A stretch of DNA of 13,118 bases from Thiotrichales bacterium (GTDB lineage Bacteria; Pseudomonadota; Gammaproteobacteria; UWMA-0217). Position numbers and translations under genes: made by a program. The stretch is taken from assembly GCA_024763135.1 (NCBI GenBank), contig JANTGD010000058.1, forward strand, positions 1 to 13,118, read 5' to 3'. The number at the start of each line of letters is the position of its first letter. Position 1 is the stretch's first letter. Below, piece by piece: positions 6,772-13,118 of this stretch. Under the pieces are notes generated by a model. It saw only the letters and a program-made list of their open reading frames with translations, was not told the DNA's origin and ran no database searches.

Positions 6772-8658
6772 CTATTGCACCTCCGCCAGATCGCCCTTGG
6801 TTTCCAACCAATGTTTGCGATCGGCGGAGCGCTTCTTGGCCAGCATCATATCCATCTGAGGCATAGGATTCTCTTCGGCCATGGTCAGTTGCACCAACCG
6901 CCGGGTATCGGGTGACATGGTTGTCTCACGCAGTTGCAGGGGATTCATCTCTCCTAAGCCCTTGAATCGCGTCACGCTGACCTTGCCCTTCTTCTTTTCC
7001 GCCTGAATCCGATTGAGTATCCCTTCGCGTTCGGCATCATCGAGCGCATAGAATTTTTCCTTGCCCACATCAATGCGGTACAACGGCGGCATGGCAACGT
7101 GTACATGTCCCGCCTCGACCAAGGGACGAAAATGCCTTAGAAACAACGCACACAATAGCGTCGCGATATGCAAACCATCGGAGTCTGCATCCGCCAATAT
7201 GCAAATCTTTCCGTAGCGCAAGCCGTCCAGTTTGTCGCTCCCGGGCTCAACGCCGATCGCCACGGAAATGTCATGAATCTCCTGTGAGGCAAGTACCTGC
7301 TCCGAGTCGACTTCCCAGGTATTCAATATCTTGCCGCGCAAAGGCATAATCGCCTGGAACTCGCGATCCCGCGCCTGTTTGGCCGACCCACCTGCTGAAT
7401 CGCCCTCCACCAGAAACAATTCGGTGCGCGCGAGATCCTGTGCCGCGCAGTCAGCCAGTTTACCGGGCAATGCAGGCCCCGCAGACACCTTTTTGCGGAC
7501 TACTTTCTTTCCTGCGCGCTGTCGCTTTTGCGCATGTTCGATGGCCAGTTGCGCGATCTGCTCCCCCATATTGACGTGTTGGTTGAGCCACAGTACGAAA
7601 GCGTCCTTGACCACGCCAGACACAAAGGTGGCGGCCTCACGGGACGACAATCGCTCTTTGGTCTGTCCCGCAAACTGCGGATCCGCGAGTTTGACCGACA
7701 GGATATAGGCCAGCTGTTCCCATACATCCTCGGGGGCCAGCTTGACCCCTCGCGGCAGTAAGTTGCGAAACTCACAAAACTCACGCACCGCTTCCGTCAA
7801 CCCGGTGCGTAAGCCATTGACATGCGTGCCACCTTGAGCGGTGGGAATCAGGTTCACGTAACTTTCGGCAACGGTCTCCCCCCCTTCCGGCAGCCAGAGA
7901 ATCGCCCACTCCACCGCTTCGCTTTCCCCTGAAAACGCACCCACAAAGGGCTGTGGCGGCAAGTGTTCCCGATCGCCGACCGCTTCCATGAGATAGTCTT
8001 GCAAGCCCGCTTCGTATTGCCACTCGGTCTCCTCACCTGTGATCTCGTCTACAAAGTGAATTTGTAAACCCGGACATAGCACCGCTTTGGCCCGCAGTAC
8101 ATGCTTGAGTCGGGGGACTGAAAATTTAGCACTGTCGAAATACTTTGGATTGGGCCAGAACCGCAATCGCGTACCGGTATTGCGTTTGCCCACACTTCCG
8201 ACTGCTTGCAGCGGCGTCGCCAGCTCACCCTGGGCAAAACTAATGTGATGCTCTTCGCCTTCACGTTTAATCCAGATTTCGACGGTGTTGGACAGCGCAT
8301 TGACCACCGAGATCCCCACCCCATGCAGGCCACCCGAAAATTGATAGTTTTTATTGGAGAACTTACCGCCAGCATGCAGTGTGGATAGAATGACTTCCAC
8401 GCCAGGTCGGCCTTTTTCCGGATGAATGTCCACAGGCATGCCCCGGCCATTATCAGCGACGGTTAGAGAGCCGTCGCGATGCAGTGTGACCTCGATACGA
8501 TCTGCGAAGCCTGCAATCGCTTCATCGACACTGTTGTCAATCACCTCCTGTGCAAGATGATTGGGACGCGTAGTATCGGTATACATGCCGGGACGTTTGC
8601 GCACCGGCTCCAGCCCGCTGAGTACTTCGATGTCGGCAGCGTTATAGTTAGAAGCCAT
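6772..8658 (-). CDS. parE: DNA topoisomerase IV subunit B
   Basis: ParE is the ATPase subunit of topoisomerase IV. With ParC it decatenates daughter chromosomes and relaxes positive supercoils. The 628-residue product matches the length of E. coli ParE (630) and aligns from its first residues (YNAADIEVLSGLEPVRKRPG against YNADAIEVLTGLEPVRRRPG). The GHKL ATPase shows E38, N42 (EVIDNSVDEA), D69 in DNGRGMP and the glycine loop GGLHGVG. The transducer has QGGTHVNG and QFAGQTKERLSSR. The TOPRIM domain has EGDSAGGSAKQARDRE and DADSDG, and the C-terminus RFKGLGEMNPLQLRETT. It lacks the roughly 170-residue insert of proteobacterial GyrB, favouring ParE over GyrB. The ATG at 8658 was chosen by this alignment; AAAGGA lies unusually close upstream (2 nt). 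The open frame extends further upstream without homology. parC is not in the window. Divergent from the AddA-like gene. Confidence 0.97.
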   Translation of the reverse strand: MASNYNAADIEVLSGLEPVRKRPGMYTDTTRPNHLAQEVIDNSVDEAIAGFADRIEVTLHRDGSLTVADNGRGMPVDIHPEKGRPGVEVILSTLHAGGKFSNKNYQFSGGLHGVGISVVNALSNTVEIWIKREGEEHHISFAQGELATPLQAVGSVGKRNTGTRLRFWPNPKYFDSAKFSVPRLKHVLRAKAVLCPGLQIHFVDEITGEETEWQYEAGLQDYLMEAVGDREHLPPQPFVGAFSGESEAVEWAILWLPEGGETVAESYVNLIPTAQGGTHVNGLRTGLTEAVREFCEFRNLLPRGVKLAPEDVWEQLAYILSVKLADPQFAGQTKERLSSREAATFVSGVVKDAFVLWLNQHVNMGEQIAQLAIEHAQKRQRAGKKVVRKKVSAGPALPGKLADCAAQDLARTELFLVEGDSAGGSAKQARDREFQAIMPLRGKILNTWEVDSEQVLASQEIHDISVAIGVEPGSDKLDGLRYGKICILADADSDGLHIATLLCALFLRHFRPLVEAGHVHVAMPPLYRIDVGKEKFYALDDAEREGILNRIQAEKKKGKVSVTRFKGLGEMNPLQLRETTMSPDTRRLVQLTMAEENPMPQMDMMLAKKRSADRKHWLETKGDLAEVQ

Positions 8659-8721
8659 AATCCTTTGTTCTGATCTTTGCAAAAGCCGCATAGTGTAGCG
8701 CCTCGCCCCCTTGTCGCGCCA

Positions 8722-8758
8722 ATGCACAAACGTGTAGGGTAAGATGTTACTTGTGCAT
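8722..8758. promoter_or_regulatory. Inverted repeat in the parE / AddA-like divergent promoter region
   Basis: ATGCACAA (8722-8729) and TTGTGCAT (8751-8758) are perfect 8-bp inverted repeats separated by 21 bp, giving half-site centres 29 bp apart. They occupy the middle of the 117-nt gap between the parE start (8658, minus) and the TTG start at 8776, so a protein bound here could affect both genes. TATTAT at 8766-8771 could be a -10 box for the rightward gene but would place the transcript start at or very near its start codon. TACACT on the minus strand near 8694 could serve parE. No well-spaced -35 is evident for either, so the promoter assignment is tentative. Confidence 0.35.
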
Positions 8759-8775
8759 GAAACGGTATTATTCAC

Positions 8776-11700
8776 TTGAGCCTTGCCGCCACTGACCCCA
8801 AGCACTCCGCCACAGTCTTTGCCTCTGCGGGTACGGGCAAAACCTGGTTACTGGTCACGCGTTTGCTGCGCCTGCTGCTCGACGATGTGCCGCCCGGCGC
8901 AATACTAGCCATTACCTTTACACGTAAAGCTGCAGGGGAAATGCAGGATCGCTTGCTGCAAAGACTGAAGCAGTGGGCCATCTGCGATAGCACCGTGCTG
9001 CAACGGGACCTCGCCGAAATTGGGTTACAGGCCACCGCCACGACTACCCGTAGGGCGCGCCAACTTTATGAAAAGGTGCTGCTCGACCCCCGACCGGTGC
9101 GCACCACGACTTTCCACGCCTTCTGTCAGGAACTGCTCAGCCGATTCCCCTTGGAAGCCGATGTGCCTCCTGGCTTTGAGCTGGTCGAGCAGGTCCACGA
9201 ACAGCAAGATCAAGCCTGGGAGCAGCTGCTCGAAGATGCAGGCCGTTCCGGGCAGGCCCCATCCCTGCAGCAAGCACTGCTGTATCTAATGGAGCGATTT
9301 GGTTCGTTACCCGCGGCACGTGCGGCTCTGGCCCAGTTTCTCGCGCATCGGGGGGATTGGTGGGCCTGGACAGAAAACTGCGAAGACCCACCGGCGTGGG
9401 CCCAAGCGCGACTGAGCGAAATATTTCAGGTCGGGCCCGAAGAGTCTATGGAGTCGCTCCTTCCCCAGTATCTCGATGAGAATTTTCTACAACAAGTCGC
9501 AGAGTATGCGCGCTTACTTGGGAACCCTGGGGCCAATGCCACTCAACAAGGGTTTGCCAATCAGCTTGCCACCGCACTGACCGCGCCTGAGGCGCTTACC
9601 GTACTCTACAGCACGCTGCGCTCTGTCCTGCTCACGGCCAAGGGAACAGTGCGGAGTCTGCGGCTCAATAAAGCTGTGAAAGAATCCCTCGGGACAGATG
9701 CAGATGCGTTATTGGCGCTGCATCAAACGTTAAGCGATCAGCTGCTGGCGCTCGATGATCACCACAAACGCGCCGCTGCTCTGGCGTTGAATCGAGCCTG
9801 GTTACTCGCTGGGCATGCTTGGCTCGAACGCCTGCAGCACATCAAGACCCAGCGCCGCCAACTGGATTTCAACGACCTGGAATGGCGGGCCTATCAGTTA
9901 CTGAATGTCTCTGACAATGCCGAGCTGGTGCAATATAAACTCGACCAACGCATCGATCATTTTCTAATCGATGAGTTCCAGGATACCAACCCCACCCAAT
10001 GGCGTCTGCTCAAACCGCTCCTGGAGGAATTTGCTGCAAGCCAGCACACTCAACCCCGCACGGTTTTTTTGGTTGGCGATACCAAACAGTCGATCTACGG
10101 TTTCCGCCGCGCCAATCCAGAGCTTCAGAGCCAAGCAGCGGAGTGGTTGCAGCAGTCTCTGGATAGCCGGCCGTATCACATGGAGACCTCTTGGAGATCC
10201 GCCCCTGCCGTTATCAGCGCAGTCAATGCGGTCTTCGCGCATGCAGAGCCGGGGGTTCGCTTACGGAACTTCCACACACATGCCACACACCGAACGGAGA
10301 TCTGGGGGCGTGTTGAAATTCTGCCCATGGCGGCAACACCTACAGCGCAGGATTCAACGCTGGTTACCACGTTTAGAGACCCCTTGACCACACCATTCAC
10401 CCGTGTACCCAAAGCGCAGGATCTCGAAGCGCAACAAATTGCCCAGCGGATTGCAGCGCTCGTCGAGACGGGTTGGCAAATCGATACCGGGCCCTCAGCA
10501 CATCCACTGGGTCACGGTGACATCGTGATCTTGCTGCGCAAACGGACCCACGCACCGCGTATCGAACATGCCTTGCAGCAACAGTGTATTCCCTATCGCG
10601 GTACGGCAAGAGGGTCATTGCTGGCGCGTCTTGAAGTACAGGACATCCGCGCACTATTGGAGGTGTTAGCGACCCCCCACGACAACCTGGCACTGGCCCA
10701 TGTACTGCGTTCACCGTTGTTTGCTGCAACGAATGATGACCTGCTCCAGCTTGCAGACGCGGGTATCCCAATTTGGTACCACGCGTTGGCCTCATCGCCT
10801 GTGAAGTGCGAACCACTGCAACGCGCCGCCACCCTGCTGGAACGCTGGCACCAGGCCTGTGCGGTCCTGCCGCTGCATGATCTGCTCGACCAGGTCTACT
10901 TCGAAGGTGATGTGCTCAATCGATATGCCGCTGCCAGCCATGTCTGGCAACGCCCCCAGGTTCTCGCGAATCTGCAACGCCTGCTGGAGCTCGCTTTGGA
11001 GGTCGATAGCGGGCGCTATCCAAGCCTGTCCCGCTTTACTCAGAAATTACGTCAGCTCGCGGAACTCGGAAGTGATGCGCCCTCCGAGCCTGCACCCGAC
11101 CAGGGCGATGCGGTGGTGCGCCTGATGACCATCCATGAGTCCAAGGGGCTGGAAGCGCCGGTTGTATTGCTTGCCGATCTTGCCTCACCGACAACTGCCG
11201 AGAAGGCCGGCCATGCTTTGGTCGATTGGCCCGCTGACGCAGACAGACCGTGCTCAATGTTATTGCTGCCACGCTCAACCGAAGTGGACAGCGTGACCCA
11301 AAACCAGAAAACGCGCTGGGAAGCCAAACAAGCGGTAGAAGCGGCCAACCTGTTGTATGTGGCCATGACGCGGGCCAAGCAGATGTTGATTCTTACTGCG
11401 AGCGAGCAGCCACGAGCCTCGGGCGCCAGCCTCTATGCGGTACTCAAAGAGGCATTAGAGCCGCTGGGCGACAGCGATGCACAAGGCCACTTCCATTTTC
11501 AGGAAGGAGAGATTCCCTTATGCTCAGAACCCCTAAAGCGGCCCACACCCCCCTCACTCGTGCTCCCGGCAGAGATGCGCAACCCGCTACAACTGGAGAC
11601 TGGACCAATTGAAACCTCTCCTTCACAGTATCTTGCAACGAGTCGGCCTGGCTCTGACACCTATTCTCCTTCGAGCGACTCAGATGACGATGATGCCAGT

Positions 11701-12174
11701 GTGCGCGGCACGGCAATCCACGCATTTCTTGAACACTTGTCCCTGCCAGATCCCTGGTCAAAGCCAGCCCTGCTCTATCGGGTTGCCGCCGACCTCAATC
11801 TGCCGCCGGAACATCCCGAATTACACGCTTGGTATACGGAAGCCCAAGCCGTTATCACGACTTGCAAGGCACTTTTTTCAGGTACATTCGAATGTGCCTA
11901 CAATGAAGTACCGATTGTGTATGACGATGCCGGGAAGCAGGTTTACGGCATGATCGACCGGCTGCTGATTTATCCCGACCACGTCCTCATTCTGGATTAC
12001 AAAACCCACCGCACTGCGGATTGTGCATCGCTTTTGGACATTTACCGGCCCCAGATGCAAGCCTATAGCCGGGGAATCGCGCGCATATACCCTACGCACC
12101 AGGTTGAATGCGCCTTGCTAATGACCCACACGCGCAGCTTACTGCCTTACCCGACGATATCAACAAGAGACTGA
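8776..12174 (+). CDS. AddA/RecB-type UvrD-family helicase-nuclease
   Basis: A 1132-residue superfamily 1A DNA helicase fused to a RecB-like nuclease, of the type that resects double-strand breaks for RecA loading. Helicase motifs: Walker A ASAGTGKT (16-23), Ia AITFTRKAAGEMQ, II DEFQDT (399-404), III VGDTKQSIYGFRRA (from 433), V MTIHESKGLE (from 784) and VI LLYVAMTRAKQ (from 859, with R866). The C-terminal PD-(D/E)XK nuclease is complete: H982 (GTAIHAFLE), D1061 (GMIDRL), D1074 and K1076 (LDYKT), and Q1093/Y1097. Length fits proteobacterial AddA-like proteins; RecB and AddA cannot be fully separated by eye, so no symbol is given. The start must be the TTG at 8776: an in-frame stop sits at 8758-8760, no ATG or GTG lies between, and Walker A begins at residue 16. 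The ribosome binding site is weak. The AddB-type partner is not adjacent. serB follows after 3 nt, probably co-transcribed. Confidence 0.92.
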   Translation: MSLAATDPKHSATVFASAGTGKTWLLVTRLLRLLLDDVPPGAILAITFTRKAAGEMQDRLLQRLKQWAICDSTVLQRDLAEIGLQATATTTRRARQLYEKVLLDPRPVRTTTFHAFCQELLSRFPLEADVPPGFELVEQVHEQQDQAWEQLLEDAGRSGQAPSLQQALLYLMERFGSLPAARAALAQFLAHRGDWWAWTENCEDPPAWAQARLSEIFQVGPEESMESLLPQYLDENFLQQVAEYARLLGNPGANATQQGFANQLATALTAPEALTVLYSTLRSVLLTAKGTVRSLRLNKAVKESLGTDADALLALHQTLSDQLLALDDHHKRAAALALNRAWLLAGHAWLERLQHIKTQRRQLDFNDLEWRAYQLLNVSDNAELVQYKLDQRIDHFLIDEFQDTNPTQWRLLKPLLEEFAASQHTQPRTVFLVGDTKQSIYGFRRANPELQSQAAEWLQQSLDSRPYHMETSWRSAPAVISAVNAVFAHAEPGVRLRNFHTHATHRTEIWGRVEILPMAATPTAQDSTLVTTFRDPLTTPFTRVPKAQDLEAQQIAQRIAALVETGWQIDTGPSAHPLGHGDIVILLRKRTHAPRIEHALQQQCIPYRGTARGSLLARLEVQDIRALLEVLATPHDNLALAHVLRSPLFAATNDDLLQLADAGIPIWYHALASSPVKCEPLQRAATLLERWHQACAVLPLHDLLDQVYFEGDVLNRYAAASHVWQRPQVLANLQRLLELALEVDSGRYPSLSRFTQKLRQLAELGSDAPSEPAPDQGDAVVRLMTIHESKGLEAPVVLLADLASPTTAEKAGHALVDWPADADRPCSMLLLPRSTEVDSVTQNQKTRWEAKQAVEAANLLYVAMTRAKQMLILTASEQPRASGASLYAVLKEALEPLGDSDAQGHFHFQEGEIPLCSEPLKRPTPPSLVLPAEMRNPLQLETGPIETSPSQYLATSRPGSDTYSPSSDSDDDDASVRGTAIHAFLEHLSLPDPWSKPALLYRVAADLNLPPEHPELHAWYTEAQAVITTCKALFSGTFECAYNEVPIVYDDAGKQVYGMIDRLLIYPDHVLILDYKTHRTADCASLLDIYRPQMQAYSRGIARIYPTHQVECALLMTHTRSLLPYPTISTRD

Positions 12175-12177
12175 TCC

Positions 12178-12810
12178 ATGAAACTCTGTGTTTTCGATTT
12201 CGATTCTACGCTGATGGATGGCGAGACCATTGATTTTCTCGCAGCCCCTTTGGGGCTCAAAGAAAAAGTCGCACGCATTACCGAGATGGCGATGCGTGGG
12301 GAATTGGACTTTTTTGAGAGTCTGACCCAGCGGGTCGCATTACTCGAAGGACTAGAAGCAGCCAAAGTCGATGAGATTTGCCACTCGCTACCCTATGTCG
12401 AAGGCGCTCAAGACACCATCGCTGCACTCAAATCCAAGGGTTATACCGTCGTCGTGTTCTCAGGAGGCTTTCGCAATGCGACGCGCCACGCGCGCGATCA
12501 GCTGGGCTTCGACGCCGAGTTTGCGAACGTGCTACACGCGCGCAACGGTTACCTCAGTGGCTTGGTGGGGGGAGATATGATGTTCGATTTCTCTAAGGGC
12601 GATATGTTGAAGCGCCTGCAGACGCTGTTGCGCATCAGCCCACAGGAGACCCTGGTAGTCGGTGATGGTGCCAACGATCGCTCAATGTTTATGCATGCCG
12701 ATACGCGGGTTGCATTCTGCGCCAAGGATATCCTGAAAAAAGAAGCCAATATCATAATCGATGACAAAGACCTACGGGAGATTCTGACGCATCTCCCCAC
12801 GACGGCTTAA
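12178..12810 (+). CDS. serB: Phosphoserine phosphatase, short HAD-family form
   Basis: SerB hydrolyses O-phosphoserine to serine, the last step of serine synthesis from 3-phosphoglycerate. The 210-residue product is a single HAD-superfamily phosphatase domain. Motif I is DFDSTLMDGE, with nucleophile D7 and acid/base D9; motif II is FSGG with S95; motif III is K140 in DFSKGDM; motif IV is VGDGAND with D163 and D167 for magnesium. It lacks the N-terminal ACT-like region of the 322-residue E. coli SerB. Details such as DSTLMDGETIDFLA, VVFSGGF, FCAKDILKKEANI and the final DLREIL recall the short SerB of Campylobacter and relatives more than the enterobacterial type. The ATG is 3 nt past the upstream stop, so translation is probably coupled. 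No intrinsic terminator follows; a large folded repeat begins 60 nt downstream. A related HAD phosphatase is possible, but the motifs strongly favour SerB. Confidence 0.9.
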   Translation: MKLCVFDFDSTLMDGETIDFLAAPLGLKEKVARITEMAMRGELDFFESLTQRVALLEGLEAAKVDEICHSLPYVEGAQDTIAALKSKGYTVVVFSGGFRNATRHARDQLGFDAEFANVLHARNGYLSGLVGGDMMFDFSKGDMLKRLQTLLRISPQETLVVGDGANDRSMFMHADTRVAFCAKDILKKEANIIIDDKDLREILTHLPTTA

Positions 12811-12891
12811 TTTGACAAGAAACCAATCCTCAGCCGACGCGTGTTGTGGGCAAACCGCTAGTACACCGCCAAGCCCAAACTGTCTGTATCA

Positions 12892-12990
12892 GTGAGTCAT
12901 CAAGGGGTTAGATGTGGTTTTGTTTTTATGAATCATAGTGTTCCTATGGTGATTAAAAACAAGGCTACAGATGACCCCTTGATGGCTCAC
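12892..12990 (+). repeat. Left arm of the composite element
   Basis: A 19-bp basal stem (12892-12910 with 12972-12990) contains two G-T wobbles (12897/12985, 12909/12973) and no mismatch. Above it, 12914-12928 pairs with the stretch 12953-12968 through 15 more pairs, three of them wobbles, and an apical hairpin ATCATAG/CTATGGT encloses the loop TGTTC. Because all non-Watson-Crick pairs are G-T when read on the plus strand (A-C on the other), the plus strand appears to be the one that folds. On the minus strand the apex reads ATAGGAACACTAT, similar to the apex of the right arm, so this may be an inverted, diverged relative of it. Confidence 0.7.
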
Positions 12991-12997
12991 CCGAAGG

Positions 12998-13094
12998 GCG
13001 CAAACCCACGCGTCCAGCACGGCGTTATTGCTGCTCGACATGGAACAACCATGGCTTCGCAACAATGCCTTGTTCTGAACGCGTGGGTTTGCGC
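12998..13094 (+). repeat. Right arm of the composite element
   Basis: The basal stem GCGCAAACCCACGCGT (12998-13013) is perfectly complementary to 13079-13094. Higher up, 13021-13031 pairs with 13059-13069 (one wobble, one A-C mismatch), and CATGG/CCATG (13039-13043 with 13049-13053) closes the loop AACAA. GGAACAACCAT in the apex is shared with the hairpin at 10-113, as is the preceding CCGAAGG. The stems of the two copies have no sequence resemblance. Confidence 0.75.
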
Positions 13095-13118
13095 TGATAT
13101 AGACAGTTTGGACTTGTC

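Larger units (their letters stand above)
12870..13116 (+). repeat. Composite three-way-junction repeat element
   Basis: An outer stem of 22 positions (12870-12891 with 13095-13116) pairs throughout except one C-A mismatch (12874/13112) and one G-T wobble (12886/13100). It encloses two hairpin arms, 12892-12990 and 12998-13094, separated only by the linker CCGAAGG (12991-12997). Both arms abut the outer stem with no unpaired bases at 12891/12892 and 13094/13095. The whole is 247 nt, beginning 60 nt after serB. No protein is encoded and no T-tract follows. The right arm shares its linker and apical sequence with the hairpin at 10-113. The fold is read directly from complementarity; whether it acts as RNA, folded single-stranded DNA or a non-autonomous mobile element is unknown. 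Confidence 0.8.

Noticed and set aside
6772..8658. Assignment as gyrB instead of parE
   Set aside because: Length is 628 residues without the large insert of proteobacterial GyrB, and the N-terminus aligns with E. coli ParE.
12870..13116. Composite element as a CRISPR array or an insertion sequence
   Set aside because: There are no direct repeats with regular spacers and no transposase frame inside. The repeats are inverted and nested.

Overview
The window looks like chromosomal DNA from a gammaproteobacterium. ParE follows the Escherichia coli protein almost motif for motif, the base composition is moderately GC-rich by eye, and all core genes are intact. Genus cannot be fixed from the sequence. 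A free-living, motile organism is suggested by a large sensory chemoreceptor. No phage genes, insertion-sequence transposase, CRISPR array, tRNA or rRNA was seen.

Layout, left to right. Positions 1-585 hold no convincing gene. They carry a long hairpin element (10-113), a 42-nt near-perfect palindrome (125-166) and two short perfect palindromes (443-458, 471-482). Next come three co-oriented genes: a small protein I do not recognise (586-978), a membrane-anchored SIMPL/DUF541 protein (1057-1773) and a large calcium-binding protein (1878-3458) that joins RTX repeats, an EF-hand-like loop and a DUF6174-type domain. A 281-nt gap leads to a 992-residue methyl-accepting chemotaxis protein with two PAS domains and a Cache-type periplasmic sensor (3740-6718). 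It converges on parE, topoisomerase IV subunit B, on the minus strand (8658 down to 6772). A 117-nt divergent promoter region containing an inverted repeat separates parE from an AddA/RecB-type helicase-nuclease (8776-12174), which is followed after only 3 nt by a short phosphoserine phosphatase, serB (12178-12810).

The most unusual content is at the two ends. The right end (12870-13116) can fold into a three-way junction: a 22-bp outer stem encloses two long hairpin arms joined by the 7-nt linker CCGAAGG. The left-end hairpin has the same linker immediately before its stem and a related interior (GGAACAACCA), but its stem sequence is entirely different and still complementary. Structure kept while stem sequence changes is the mark of an element that works folded, either as RNA or as single-stranded DNA. 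I do not recognise it as a named family, and it is the best candidate here for something undescribed.

Functionally the genes are a mix: chromosome decatenation (ParE), double-strand-break processing (AddA-like), serine synthesis (SerB), environmental sensing (the chemoreceptor) and cell-surface or secreted functions (SIMPL and RTX proteins). Only the AddA-like/serB pair has operon-like spacing.
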